From: Norana najaformis
Taxonomy: Eukaryota; Annelida; Clitellata; Crassiclitellata; Hormogastridae
Assembly: GCA_964023275.1 (NCBI GenBank)
Contig: OZ029929.1
Location: 2,448,501-2,512,500 of the forward strand
DNA: 64,000 nt
Reading direction: 5' to 3'
Shown: positions 1 through 10,735 of the stretch, one piece after another
Position numbering within the stretch: the first letter of the stretch is position 1
Layout of the letters: every line of letters starts with the position of its first letter
Made by a program: the position numbers and the translations under genes
The notes under the pieces: generated by a model
The model's database searches: none
What the model was told of the DNA's origin: nothing
Seen by the model: only the letters and a program-made list of their open reading frames with translations

Positions 1-104
1 GATGTGCTTAAACGATTAACCTAATAATAGAATAGAAGATGAGATACTTTAAAACACAGGTCTTTGATCGATGCGATATATATTCATACATATCTTGTGC
101 GATT

Positions 105-260
105 ATTACCCCACCACTGTCACACTCGGGTAGTGCCAGTCCCTAGCCTGTATAAAGGAGGAGGGCGACGTCAACGGCCTTTGCTCCCATATAATATCGC
201 TAAGCATTGGAAACTAATACCCCAATAGTTCTAGTAGCATGAAACAACGTTTTTGTAAGA
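105..260 (+). repeat. Dispersed repeat family R6 (GACGTCAACGG type), copy 1
   Basis: The stretch has the family hallmarks: a GTGCCAGTCCC...GGATAAAGGAGGAGGGCGAC block, then GTCAACGGCCTTT and a TCGTTAAAC-like end. Further pieces lie near 750-1110, 1380-1440, 10790-10850 (reverse), 24640-25000 and 25775-25945. The 'AAGCC(C/T)GGATAAA...GGAGGG' block resembles 3' tails of RTE/L2-like LINEs and their SINEs in other animals, so this is probably a retrotransposon tail. That link is inference. Confidence 0.5.
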
Positions 261-329
261 TAAGGTTAGGACGACGTCAAATGTCGTTAAACTCGCTCAT
301 CTTCTTACTCACTCTTGCCCGTCCCTCTG

Positions 330-720
330 TAACTCCTCATCTGAAGTTCTTTAACTGATCCTTACTCTATACACTGCACCTCGACTCCGGAACGATCTCC
401 CTCAAGAATTTCGCAAATTCTCCGTCCTTCTACCCCTTATGTCGTTCACCCACAATCATTTGAATCAAACCCCCTACTTATTACTCCACAAGCATTCCAT
501 TCAAAACTGGTCTCACCTTTCCAAAAAAAAATCTTACCCGGATCCATCCAGTCCAAACCAACCTAACATTTCTCTGTCCCCTTCTCTCTGGTCTTCTGGC
601 AACCGGCTTTGTTCTTTTTATGGCAGCTTTGGATAACCCCTCTGACTTGACGCAGCGCTCGTGAATAAGCTGATGCCCTGCTTAGCTTTTATGTAGTGCT
701 TTAGATTTCTCAAGATTACG
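330..720 (+). mobile_element. LINE reverse-transcriptase C-terminal relic
   Basis: Reading on the plus strand around 385-430 gives 'RLRNDLPQEFRKFS', the degenerate form of the W/R-N-x-LP-x-E-h-R motif near the end of CR1/L2-like LINE ORF2. An open stretch continues to about 636. The 3' part (650-720) has GCGCTCGTGAATAAGCTG and CAAGATTACG, like the tail family described below. No start, endonuclease or catalytic RT motifs remain. It is a 5'-truncated, dead copy. Confidence 0.5.
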
Positions 721-749
721 ATTGACTTTTCATCGGCTGCGTTAAGCGG

Positions 750-1110
750 GTTGGAAACTCAGCCACTATCTTTGGGTGGTTCGGGAGAGCCATTCGAAGC
801 CTGAATAGGAGGGCGACGCTAATTATCTTCGTAATGACACAGCGTTCTTAAACAGAAAATATTATTTACTACAAATGGCCGCCTGTAATGTGAAATTAGC
901 AGTTGGTTAATGTCGATGTCAACGGCCCTGACAGCCGCAATATGTCACTAACCAACGAATAAAAGAACAGTTGAGATTCGACACCTTTAAAAAGCTTTAC
1001 ACCAATGCTATATAATTTTCGACTGCGTTTAGTTTCTGGAAAATATCGCATGAAATGTTTTTGCAACCGACGTCAACGGTCCTGGCAGCCATAAGAAATC
1101 GTTAAACAAT
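750..1110 (+). repeat. Dispersed repeat family R6 fragments
   Basis: Two pieces carry the R6 signature: a GGAGGGCGACGCTAAT block near 808-825, and GTCAACGG(C/T)CCTG followed by a TCGTTAAAC-like end near 915-960 and 1070-1100. No reading frame is supported. Confidence 0.4.
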
Positions 1111-1345
1111 GGAAACTATAACAATCGTAATCGTAATCTCGAGATTTCTACAGCGCTCAACTAAAGCTAAGTCGCGGGAACCAGCTTATTCACAGGCGCT
1201 CAGTCAAAACAAAATCGATAGGCAAAAGGGTCAAGATCCAGGAGTCAGGCACTCAGACAGTCGGACGGCTACGGTGGATGCTGTTTGAAATTGAAGCGAG
1301 AAGAGAGATAAGAGGAAGAGGAAGAATCAGGATAAGATTTCAGGA
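1111..1345 (-). mobile_element. LINE 3'-tail family T, minus copy
   Basis: Family T is the commonest dispersed repeat here. Its sense strand reads CTTGACCTGGAACCGAACCC, then TATCGATTTTGTTTTGACTG, a GCGCCTGTGAATAAGCTGG block, and ends GCGCTGTAGAAATCTCGAG followed by a short ATTAC-type tail. Longer copies add upstream sequence that encodes the end of an RT ORF. This copy is reverse, with its tail at about 1111. Confidence 0.75.
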
Positions 1346-1482
1346 TAAGATTTCAATAGGCAGCTTAACTCCTCCACTTCCTTTAGTCGGGGTTGCTAGT
1401 CCAAAGCCCGGTTAACGGAAGAGGGCGACGCTAATCATCTTTGTCATTAAACAGCAACTTCACACAAGCGCTAATTATTATT

Positions 1483-1625
1483 ATTCAACCGATATGATCC
1501 AGGATCTTGACCTGGAACCGAACCATTTTGCCTATCAATTTTGTTTTGACTGAGCGTCTGTGAATAAGCTGGTTCCCGCGGCTTAGTTTTCGTCGGGCGC
1601 TGTAGAAATCTTGAGATTACGATAT
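1483..1625 (+). mobile_element. LINE 3'-tail family T, plus copy
   Basis: Sense-strand copy with all family landmarks (GATCTTGACCTGGAACCG, TTTTGTTTTGACTGAGCG, AATAAGCTGGTTCCCGCG, GGGCGCTGTAGAAATCTTGA). It lies about 140 bp from the reverse copy at 1111-1345, making a loose inverted pair. Confidence 0.75.
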
Positions 1626-2734
1626 GATCTGCAATTCGTCGTAAACATTCGTGCCAGCCAGAAATTGTAAACAATGGGAACTTACAATGTCACATTTAAC
1701 AATTATATATTGAGACAGACACCAAAATTCTTATAAAATTTATTTACGATTCACAAGCTTTAGCGCAATCCGTCACAGTCATCAAATGCATCACTGTAGC
1801 ACTGTCAAAGTGCTATACTGTAGCTACGATTTTAACAGCATATTCAAAGTTACTAAGTAACCACAGTTAAACACATAGAAATCCGTAGCAGTTTCACTAG
1901 CAAGTTTAAACTTCTGTGGCAGTGTGTGTGCAAAAATGCAATGAAAACGCACACATATACAATACAAAGAAACAAGGACAGTTATACATGTACACAGTGA
2001 ATGGGAAAAAACAAGCCTTTAAATTACTGTTAAATCAACTGTCTGAAATTTCACAAAACTGAAACTGTCTAAATAATCATGGCTGTAATTTGCAACAAAC
2101 TTCTAAATTATAACAGGCCCTGCTTAAAATTAAAGTAAATTTAATAAATTTTTCTAATTTAGATTAAACTTTAATAATTAATTTCCTTTCGTTATTGAAA
2201 TAATTCTAGAAGTTCGCTTTTCCCCTTCACAGTCAGCACAGGTAAATATACACAGGTATATACCTACAAAGGCATATACCTGAAGGTATATACCTGTATA
2301 CGATACAGGAAGACAAGTAAACAACCAAACAGACACAAACAAACAAACACATCCACACAGACACGAAACGGCAAACACACATGAATGTATTATCCAATTA
2401 TATAGCGCCTTTACATACACATGTATTATCTAGGTATTTAAGTACAGCCTTTCATTAACCTCTCAAAGGCGCACACATGATATCCAATGGTCACTTATTT
2501 AGCGCCCTTTGTAAAACTCACTCGTGCTTCTACATTTATGAACAGTTATTTTCCTAGCCAAAAACGTTAGTCAGGTATCACAAAAGCAAATCATCTCCCA
2601 GTAGTTTTACTGCGAAAAGATCTATAAACAAATCTACCAAATCAATATGACACAGACAGTGCCTTTCCCACCTCCCTGCAACAACCAACCCCTCATAGCC
2701 CAAAAACAGATGATACACCAGCTAAAGGGATCTT
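1626..2734. other. No gene seen; AT-rich spacer
   Basis: No exon, RNA gene or transposon was recognised. 2235-2310 holds several copies of a short palindromic block (AGGTATATACCT type), which would fold but has no evident function. Confidence 0.5.
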
Positions 2735-2880
2735 AACTCACAACTCTGCCGGACTCTTGGATCTTGACCTTGAACTGAACCCTTCCTGCCTATCGATTTT
2801 GTTTTGACTGAAAAACCTGGTTCCTGCGGCTTATATTTCATTGGGTGCCGTAGAAATCTCGAGCTTACAATTACGACCCA
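2735..2880 (+). mobile_element. LINE 3'-tail family T, plus copy
   Basis: A diverged sense copy containing GGATCTTGACCTTGAACTG, TATCGATTTTGTTTTGACTG and a GGGTGCCGTAGAAATCTCGAG end. Part of the middle block is deleted. Confidence 0.7.
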
Positions 2881-3908
2881 ACTAAGAATTTCCACCCCAA
2901 TTTCATGCAACACAAGTTAAATACCTCCTCCAAATGCACCCACAGATGCATAAAATTACTACATAAATATTACATAAGTATTCTGTACAAAACAAGTAAA
3001 ACATGACAATACAGTTTACAGCTACTGTAATGTAACATTCGTGTTCTCTACAAACAAAACTGGCGGTCTGCAGAGTCATCTGTGGTTGTGGAGTCAAAAA
3101 ATCCTTCAACTCGAGCAAAATCTTCGTCCACCTAGTTGCATGATGGCTCTACAAGTCTGCTCAAGGGTGGACCCAAGGTCAGGGTCATGCCTTCCTTCCC
3201 TCCTCTAAGTTTAGGAAGCCAGCGAAGAAAAGACAGCCGAGTACAAGGGTGATCTAGAACAACCTGGGCCTATGCGCTCCTCCATGTAGAGCTGCAAAGT
3301 GCCAGGGTAGTGCAAAGAACAAAGCAGCCGTTTGGAGGTGGACCCAGGAAGTCACTTCAGCTGTGCTGTCCTCCAACGTTAGGAACCCAGTGCAAAGAAC
3401 TTTGCACTGGCTTTTTATGCACTCGAGTGCTATTGCTAGGTTCTTCGAAGGCGCTAAACAAACGGACAGTACACATATACACGGAACAGAGTCGCAAGGG
3501 TGGACCCCGGAGAACTGGCCCCTCCATCCCTCTTAACTCAGAAGAGAGGAACCATGGCCGGCACTGCCTCCTCTGGATACACCAGTCACCTCTCTGAACA
3601 CAATGAGATTGGAACCTGTGTTTAAAGATAGATACAGGTAGATGCAGCAGCAGACAGCAATAAGCACTGACATTTTCCTTACCCAGTTCAGAATCAGAAA
3701 CCCATATTAAAGCAACGGTGCTTCCAGATCGGTCACAGAGACAGTAAAAGCATGCCACATAAAACGGACATAGGACAAAAAACTACAGTTACTGCTCACA
3801 AAAACTCTTTGTCAGCCGTAGGAAGAAAGAATTTAACATGCAGTGCTGAAGCCCAACCACACAGCAAAACAACTGCCTACTTACTTCCAGGGTGAGGTTG
3901 GAAGTGAT
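2881..3908. other. No gene seen; possible decayed LINE
   Basis: Nothing is supported as coding. Near 3395-3430 the plus strand can be read as 'RTLHWLF', which recalls the LHWLPV motif of LINE RT tails, but the context does not extend the match. Confidence 0.4.
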
Positions 3909-4148
3909 TAAGTAAAGTAAAGTATCCCATATCCCACAAGTGAGACGTAGGGGAGGCGCTCATTTCCTTTTCTTTAAGCCCTTGAGCCGGCAACGGACGA
4001 ATCCCAAGGTCCTGGACACAGGGCCAGAGCATTGCAGGACTTGCCGTTTACTTCCCAGGCTATGCCGGTACCAAATTCTACTGCTTGGTAACAGAGGCAC
4101 GGTTTGCGCAAACAACTTGCCCAAGGTCGTTACACAGAGTGATTAGAG
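3909..4148 (-). mobile_element. tRNA-derived SINE family 2, minus copy (head truncated)
   Basis: SINE2 sense strand: a tRNA-like head (GGTCTAACGGTAACGCG ... GGGTTCGACTCC), then ACCCTGGGCAAGTTGTT, a central TTTGGTACCGGC block, GACCTTGGGATTCGTCCATTG, and a GGGATACTTTACTTT tail. This copy is reverse and lacks the promoter-like head. Related copies lie at 13105-13345, 20710-20863, 20866-21172, 22890-23157 and 34900-35168. Confidence 0.75.
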
Positions 4149-4424
4149 TAAATTTATCTCCTCTCAGGGGCAAAATAAGTGGGAAAACCTCCAAATGGTC
4201 TGAACCAGTGAGGGAAGTTTCCCAAAATAAATGGGGTGATGTACAACTAATGGTCTGACCTAATGAGGGGCAGCTTTCCCTTCAATCCTACAAAATACAT
4301 TCCATTTATGATGTACTTCTACCAGTGAACAACGCTAGAGGTCTTGTTGCAGAAGGCTGAAAAGAAACGACAACCAGCTTGAAGGATCTTTTGAAAGAAG
4401 CACAAATATGACATGGCAACCTAA

Positions 4425-4770
4425 CAACTGGCCAATCCGGCAACCGGACAACCCAGCAACCAACACCCCATAACCAACAACCCAGCAAACCGACTACCCC
4501 ATCAATGACAACCCAGCAACCAGACAATCCAGCAACTGACAACCCAGCAACCAACAACCCAGCAACCGACAACTCCATAACCGACAACCCAGCAACTGAA
4601 CAATCCAGCAATCCATAACCCCATAACCGACAACCCAGCAACCGACAACCCAGCAACCAGACAATCCAGCAACCAGACAATCCAGCAACCTACAACCCCA
4701 TAACTGACAATCCAGCAAACCGACAACCCAGCAACCAAAAATCCAGCAACTGGAAAACCCAGCAACTGGC
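4425..4770. repeat. Tandem array of AACCCAGCAACCGAC-type units
   Basis: About 345 bp of imperfect 15-18 bp units (ACAACCCAGCAACC with variants ACAATCCAGCAACC and ACCCCATAACCG). Open minus-strand frames over it read as Cys/Trp/Val/Gly repeats in several frames at once, the sign of a repeat rather than a gene. It lies about 110 bp downstream of the stop of the DHxY gene. Confidence 0.85.
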
Positions 4771-4880
4771 CAATCCATTTTTTTCCTTACATGTAACACA
4801 GCTTACATAAATGAAGCATCAGTTTCAAATGAGGTACAAAATAGATTCGCAATTTATCACAATCGCAGAGGAAATCGTTG

Positions 4881-5236
4881 TCAGGCGTTGTCCACAATTT
4901 TCGTTCTGAGATATGTGTGATCGTGCAACCGCAGACTCAGCAGTTGATCGCGACACGGCACCACGTTGCTCTTGTCTGCCATTTTCGATCGTACTGAAGA
5001 TGGCATCGATCGTCTGTGAGTGCCAATGTTGCTCTTCAGATCATAGGCATGATCGAGGCGTATGCCGCTTATTTGGGTGTCGATGTTGTCAAGATCACAG
5101 CTGGCGAGATGCATGTCTTCAAAGCAGATGTTTGCAATCGGTGGGCGATTGGCTAAAGCCAGGGAGGGAAGGTGAGAAAACTGGTTCCTTTCAGATGATC
5201 CCAAAACCTCCTCGAGTTTTCTGTTGTCTATTCGAT
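4881..5236 (-). CDS. DHxY gene, last coding exon
   Basis: Starts after TTTTGGCAG with two bases completing a codon, then 117 codons and TGA. It carries the DHAY and DHTY motifs, the second close to the C-terminus. The overlapping plus-strand frame is a shadow. No AATAAA was seen on the minus strand just beyond 4881. Confidence 0.65.
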
Positions 5237-5933
5237 CTGCCAAAATGAAAATGCACAAATTTACTAACAATATACCAGACACCATCCTTCATCATGACAC
5301 AATTCTGAATTAATGTGGTTCCACATTGTTCTGATTGGCCATTTTCAATCAGAAGAAAGACAGAGAGAAATTCAGGTTCCACGCTTCTTTAAGTAATTGT
5401 TTATTTTTCCTCAGTCACCATGGTAACAGTGTCTCACTCATCACCAGTGGTAATGTTTTGGAGTGACACTGCTACCATGGTGACAGTGACATTTCGAAGG
5501 CCTCCAATCTCTCCTCCTTTCTCATGGTCCACGTTTTGGATCCATATAACACCACGCTCCATATCAGAGCTTTAATCATTCGCTTCTTTAAGTAATTGTT
5601 TATTTTTCCTCTCACAAGTTTTATAGATCAGACTGACCACTTACTAAACAGCGTTTGAGCATCGTTTTGCAGAAGACGAGGAATGCAGTCGCCAACGTCT
5701 TCATCGTTGCCGGAACAGACTGTGTCGCCATCTATGAGCTCCGTCAATTGGATGACGTGGTCCGGACGAACGTACGAGTGGTCTTGACCTATTGAACTCC
5801 GACTTGACTCCTGATGCTCTTTCATTAACTGTGCCTTTCGCAGGACGACCTTTGGTGTTTTCTTGGCAACTGTGAAGTACGAGTGATCCGTCTTCTGGAC
5901 CTTTTCACGTTCGGTTGAATATGAATGATCCAT
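4881..5933 (-). CDS. Protein with five HCF-1-binding-type (D/E)HxY motifs, two coding exons
   Basis: Two minus-strand exons, 5933-5645 and 5236-4881, join in frame across a consensus GTAAGT donor and a TTTTGGCAG acceptor. The split codon is AAT (a/at). From the ATG at 5933 the product is 214 residues. That ATG has A at -3 and G at +4, but a CTGCAG acceptor lies just upstream, so a 5' exon is likely. What is seen: DHSY at residues 2-5, two further DHSY in the first exon, then DHAY and DHTY in the second, the last about 11 residues from the stop. The pattern (D/E)HxY is the established HCF-1-binding motif of CREB3, CREBZF, E2F and THAP proteins. I see no zinc finger, bZIP or other domain. A role as an HCF-1 partner is inference. 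No homologue is recognised, and more upstream exons cannot be excluded. Confidence 0.65.
5382..5610 (-). mobile_element. Small LINE fragment flanked by a 30-bp exact direct repeat
   Basis: Two exact 30-bp copies (5382-5411 and 5581-5610, beginning CGCTTCTTTAAGTAATTG) bracket 169 bp. Read on the minus strand, that insert gives 'LIKALIWSVVLYGSKTWT', a hallmark of the C-terminal part of many LINE RTs (LYG-ETWTLRK type). This fits a target-site duplication around a short retroposed fragment inside the DHxY gene intron. Confidence 0.6.
5414..5484. repeat. Inverted repeat with about 24-bp arms
   Basis: GTCACCATGGTAACAGTGTC (5414-5433) is matched in reverse by GACACTGCTACCATGGTGAC (5465-5484) with one mismatch. 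The pairing continues for ACTC after a 2-base bulge. It would fold as a hairpin with a loop of about 21 nt inside the intron. Confidence 0.7.
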
Positions 5934-5936
5934 CGT
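5645..5936 (-). CDS. DHxY gene, first recognised coding exon
   Basis: A CTGCAG acceptor precedes ACG ATG GAT; the exon ends TTT A before GTAAGTGG. It carries three DHSY motifs and a Lys/Glu-rich stretch with the short repeat VQKTDHSY. It may be the first coding exon or an internal one. Confidence 0.65.
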
Positions 5937-6382
5937 CTGCAGCAAACGGAGATTTTTTTCAAGAACAAAATTAAGACAACAGTCAAATTTTACTTCATTA
6001 AATCTCCAAATGAACAAGCTTTTAGCAACAAAAATGTGGAAAATAGAAAACACTCAACTTTTACTTCGTTTTAAATCTCTGATTTCATTTAACGAAATCT
6101 TGCAAGAAGAAAGGAAGAACAAAACAAAACGTGTGATTTTACTTTTTAAAATCTTGACCCAATACGCAAAAAAAACAGCTGACTGCAACTTTTTAAAAAT
6201 CTCGACTCAGTGGCTTTTCACTTTCAGAGGCAGGCACATTTTGTGGAACCCATAATGGAATACGTCCAAAAAGAAGCTACCAGCTAATTGTAATTTCAAC
6301 GAGGGATTCATATAGCCACATTTTAAAGTCCTCTGGTTCTTGCCACATAAGATACCATTCAGTAGTTTTGCTGCTGTCCTTT
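5937..6382. other. Spacer, no exon seen
   Basis: AT-rich sequence upstream of the DHxY gene. An 81-codon plus-strand open frame (6010-6255) is AT-biased and lacks recognisable features; I do not call it. Confidence 0.4.
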
Positions 6383-6560
6383 AAATGTAAATGTAAATGG
6401 TTTTATAGTGACCGTATGGCTTTGACCCTGCTCATTTTTCAATGAATTTATTGCGTGAGATCCTTCACCACTGCTGCCTGTTTGAATGGGTGCCACACCA
6501 TTTAAGGGCCCCGTGTACGGACCTTTAATGCATTTCTGGTCACTGATTGTGTAAGGGTCA
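6383..6560 (-). mobile_element. SINE-like dispersed repeat family 3, minus copy
   Basis: Family 3 sense strand: ACGGACC, ACCTTAAATGGCGTGGCGCC, CCATTCAAACGGGCAGCGG, TGGTGAAGGATCTCACCCG, TGAGCAGGGTCGAGGCC, then an ATTTAC-repeat tail. Other copies lie at 10573-10735, 18810-18975, 23820-23965, 25978-26060, 45925-46040 and 49045-49215. No clear pol III boxes, so the head type is unknown. Confidence 0.65.
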
Positions 6561-7699
6561 TATGGTGCAATATTTTAGAGGAATGGAGGAAGATCACTGC
6601 CTCAGTGGAGATGTGTGTTACACACGTGTTTACAACACCAGCATATTGGGACCAAAAACCAAACAAACAAATTAAAACTTATAATGTAGAACAATTAAAA
6701 TAAAAAATAATTAATTTTCTTCTCGAGCAATTTTCTTGCTTCTGCGGGTAAGAAACTTTAAAAAATTAAAGAAGATAATTCATAAGATTAAAATTGTGGA
6801 TTGTTGTCACTTGGGCTGGGAGGCCAATACAAAACTACACCTTGTGGGTTGCTGATTTCTGGATTCGCATGGCCTCAACATCTTAATAAAGGCTGTGATC
6901 AGTTGCAAGGAATTTGATTACACTCAGCCCTCTTTTGCTGAAAAGACCGTGTTTCAATTAAGCCATAATCATTTAACAAAACAATCTTTCTTGGTGGCAC
7001 CGTTTTCAATGCAAGAAACGCGAGACTGGCTATATTCTCATAAGACTGTCTTCTTGCGCGTTAGCCACGTACAGAGTCTACGAGTTAGTGTAAACTGCTG
7101 CGCTATATAAAAGCCCGAATAAATAACATCGCATTATTCTGATCGATTAAACTACAACACGTGGTTTTTGTTTTAACAGGACGACCACAATCGCTCGGTA
7201 AAAGGGCCTCAAAGGCGGCGGGCCTCAGTACTCCACATGCATCGTGTTCATAGGGTCTAAATTACAAGATCTGTACTGTATCTAAATTAGAGCCCTTTAT
7301 GTTGGCGTCTACATATGGGATGTCAAACTCCGCACATCAACCACTCTAAATGTTCGTCGCATTTCTGTGTTCGCATAACACGAACAACTCTCACCGAACA
7401 GCATCAATACCAGGGCATCACTGAAGGATTTTCGCCGTTAAGTCGTTTAAAAATTTGTAACACAAGGGTTTTTAACTAAGACTGCCCCTTGTCTTTTAAA
7501 CCTCACTGTAAACCAAACTACCTTCGCCAATATTACTACTGAATCCAACTATTACGTTGTTATATACCTTGAACTTCCGGCTTTGCGTTAGACTGCTTAA
7601 CGCCCGCCAAAAGAAATCTCGATATTGTAGCGCTAAGCTTTCTTAACAAAACATTATTAATTGAGAAAATGTTTTAAGTACCAATAAGAATATAAAAGC
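6561..7699. other. No gene seen
   Basis: AT-rich spacer. No splice-bounded open frame, RNA gene or familiar transposon was recognised. Confidence 0.4.
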
Positions 7700-9840
7700 G
7701 TACAAATCGGGACGTACTAATGGAGTGCCAATCCATTTTCTCTCGGAAAGATTCACGCTGCGCTCGTGTATAAGCTGGCCATGCGCCACTCTCGACTTCC
7801 CTCAGATCTTAATAGGTTTAACCAACAGTGCAAACTTGTGCGTAAACTTGTTTCTTCGGCAAAATCAGAATATTTAACTAATTTAATTGCTGAAAGTTCT
7901 ACATCTCCAAAAACTCTGTGGATGGCTTTGAATAAATTACTACACAGAGAGAAGTTAAATTTATCTTTTGATGTGTTCTGTGCTACCCAAGAGCTAGCCA
8001 GTAAATTTTTGACCTTTTTTGCTGATAAGATTTCTGGTACAAGGCTGAAATTTATTGGTTATTCGGTATGTGATAAATTTCTTCATCCTAGTTCTTCTCC
8101 TTCTATCTTGAATTACTTTCTGCCAACAACTCTTGCGGAGGTTCGCAGACTCATGTTTTCTTCATCTGACAAAACCGCTCTCCTAGATACCATTCTCACT
8201 TCTTACCTAAAAGAATGTTTTGATGTCCTGGGTCCAAAATTACATCAATTATCAATTTCTCATTGCTTGAAGGATCCTTCCCATCTGCTTTTGCTCATGC
8301 CATAGTTCATCCTCTGCTAAAGATACCTTCTCTCGCTCCAAGTGACCTGTCTAATTACAGACCCATCTCAACTTTGAATTTTATATATAAAATTCTTGAA
8401 CGGGTAGTTTTGAATCGTATGCAAGCTCACCTTTCTTCCAACCCACTAATTTATCCATTTCAGTCTGCATACCGTAAATTTCATTCAACAGATTCGGCCC
8501 TGCTTGCTGTTCATAATGACATCATGCGCTCCATGAATAAGGGTAAGGTGACAGGCTGACAGCACTTGTTCTCCTTGATTTGTCTGCTGCCTTTGATACT
8601 GTCGACCACTCTCTCCTTTTGCATCGTCTTCAGCACTGGTTTGGGGTTTCTGGTCCTGCCCTACACTGGTTTGCTACTTACATCAGCCTTCGCACTCAAT
8701 CCGTATATTTAAATGGATATTCTTCAGCTAGTGCCTCGTTGATCCGTGGCGTTCCGCAGGATTCTGTACTTGGTCCTCTTTTGTTTACATTATACACCAC
8801 ACCTCTTGGTACTCTGCTAGACAATCATTCACTGGGATACCATTTCTATGCTGATGATACCCAAATCTACATCTCATTTGACAGTGTGACTTGTCACTCG
8901 TCTGTGCAACTTGTCTGATGCATTTGAAGAGCTGCAGTCTTGGATGGCGGCTAATAAACTCCTCCTTAACCCGTCGAAGACTGAATTTCTTCTACTTGGC
9001 ACTCCTCAGCAACTTAAGAAATTCGAATGGCTTAAATCCGTAAAACTGGGTGATTCACTCATTGAGATGACTGATACTGCTCGTTACTTGGGTGTTGTTT
9101 TTGGTTCTACCATGTCTCTCACAAACTATGTAAATGGTACTTGTAAGTCATCATACATGTATATTCGTGACATACGCAGAATTATGCATTATGTCCCCAT
9201 GTCTTCCAGAATATCCTTAGCTAACGCATTGGTCTCCAGTCGCCTAGACTATTGTAACTCCATTCTTGTTGGTATCACTAAGTCAAACATGCAGAAACTC
9301 CAAACAGTTCAGAACTCCTTGGCTAGAGCCATAACAAATACTTCTAAATATGAGCATATAACCCCTGTGCTTAAATCTTTACATTGGCTTCCTGTTCAGC
9401 AAAGGATTTGTTTCAAATTAGGACTTACAGTTTATAAAACATTGAACTACGGCCCACCACAATACTTGAAATCAGTCCTTATTCCCCAGACTTACCATTA
9501 TTCTGCAAGGTCATCTGATTGTCTTTCTCTGGTCATACCTTGGGCTAGAACTGTTCTGGGTAAACGGGCTTTTTCGGTTGCTGGACCAAAATTATGGAAT
9601 TCTCTCCCTGTGTCTGTTCGTTCTGCTCAGTCGCTTCTGTCATTTCGTCCTCAGCTTAAAATTTGTTTCGAATTGCTTATCCACCATAGGCTGCCTCTCT
9701 GTCGTGCGGACTGACCTTCTGGATATCGACCTGATTGTGGCTTGGTTTTGGTGTGCCATCGGTTGATGCCTTGTGCAGTAGACACCGGCGCATTAGAAGT
9801 TGCTAATTATTATTTATATATCTTTTAAGAAGCCTTTTAA
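7700..9840 (+). mobile_element. 5'-truncated, frameshifted non-LTR retrotransposon (CR1/L2-like RT)
   Basis: The reverse-transcriptase ORF is spread over three frames (about 7766-8280, 8280-8559, 8560-8910, 8911-9714). RT blocks in order: SNYRPIS (8350), FQSAYRKFHSTDSAL (8459), DLSAAFDTVDHSLL (8578), GVPQDSVLGPLL (8751; the usual Gly is Asp), FYADDTQIY (8846, catalytic Asp pair kept). Then follow YLGVVF, RLDYCNS, LHWLPVQQRI and LWNSLPVSVR near the C-terminus, and a TAG-terminated end at 9712. The N-terminal endonuclease is absent. At least three frameshifts make it inactive. YADDTQ and LHWLPV place it in the CR1/L2 group of Jockey-type LINEs; the exact clade is not certain. Confidence 0.9.
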
Positions 9841-10084
9841 TTAGAAATTTCCGAGTTTGCGGTTTACAATTTTTAGCGGTCTTTATTGATCGAGAAAAGC
9901 TTAGCTTTCTGAGCTGTGGAACTGCGCTGTATCATTTGCCTTATTTACATTACATCGCATCACCATTCAGATATTAATGGCTTAATATGGAAAGATATTT
10001 TAAAACGTTTTTAAATCTAGCTTCCACAGCTGATAAAGTCTAGGCCTTCCTAAACACAGATTGTAGGGCAGACGGACAGACATG
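9841..10084. other. Spacer after LINE
   Basis: Nothing recognised; probably includes the LINE 3' UTR, whose end I cannot fix. Confidence 0.3.
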
Positions 10085-10270
<186 letters not shown>

Positions 10271-10334
10271 AAGACAGACAAGATCTGCATGCATTAATAA
10301 ATTTAATGGGTACTTGCTGCAAAGGAATACTTGA

Positions 10335-10480
10335 CCTTAATCGTAATTGTAATCGTAATCTCGAGATTTCTACAGCGCCCAACGAAAGCCACGTCACGGG
10401 GACCAGCTTATTCACAGGCGCTCAGTCAAAACAAAATCGATAGGCAAACTGGGTTCGATTCCAGGTCAAGATCCAAAATT
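10335..10480 (-). mobile_element. LINE 3'-tail family T, minus copy
   Basis: Reverse copy: TAATCTCGAGATTTCTACAG, CAGCTTATTCACAGGCGCTC, CAAAACAAAATCGATAGGC, then GGTCAAGATCC. Confidence 0.75.
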
Positions 10481-10572
10481 ACTCTAGGTTGAAGGTCATG
10501 AACTCGGAACCCCAGCCAACTAAAATGCGTACTGTGTAGCAAAAGATATAAACGCTCGACTAAATGGCTGAC

Positions 10573-10735
10573 TTTTGTGTAAAATGTAAATGTACGCTGT
10601 TTTCTATAGCGACCTCGACCCTGCTCATTTTCAATGAATTTATCAGGTGAGATCCTATACCACCGCTGCCCATTTGAATGGGCGCCACGCCATTTAAGGT
10701 CCCTGTGCACGGACCTCGCTAAACCGAGATTAAAA
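10573..10735 (-). mobile_element. SINE-like family 3, minus copy
   Basis: Contains the tail AAATGTAAATGTACG, then GACCTCGACCCTGCTCATTT, GGTGAGATCCTATACCACCG, GGGCGCCACGCCATTTAAGG and CACGGACC. Confidence 0.65.

Noticed and set aside
3310-3758. Plus 95-codon and minus 133-codon frames
   Set aside because: They overlap on opposite strands with no recognisable domain, start context or splice logic; at best a decayed LINE tail (LHWL).
4306-4799. Cys/Trp/Val/Gly-rich minus-strand frames
   Set aside because: Translations of the CAGCAAC tandem array in three frames at once.
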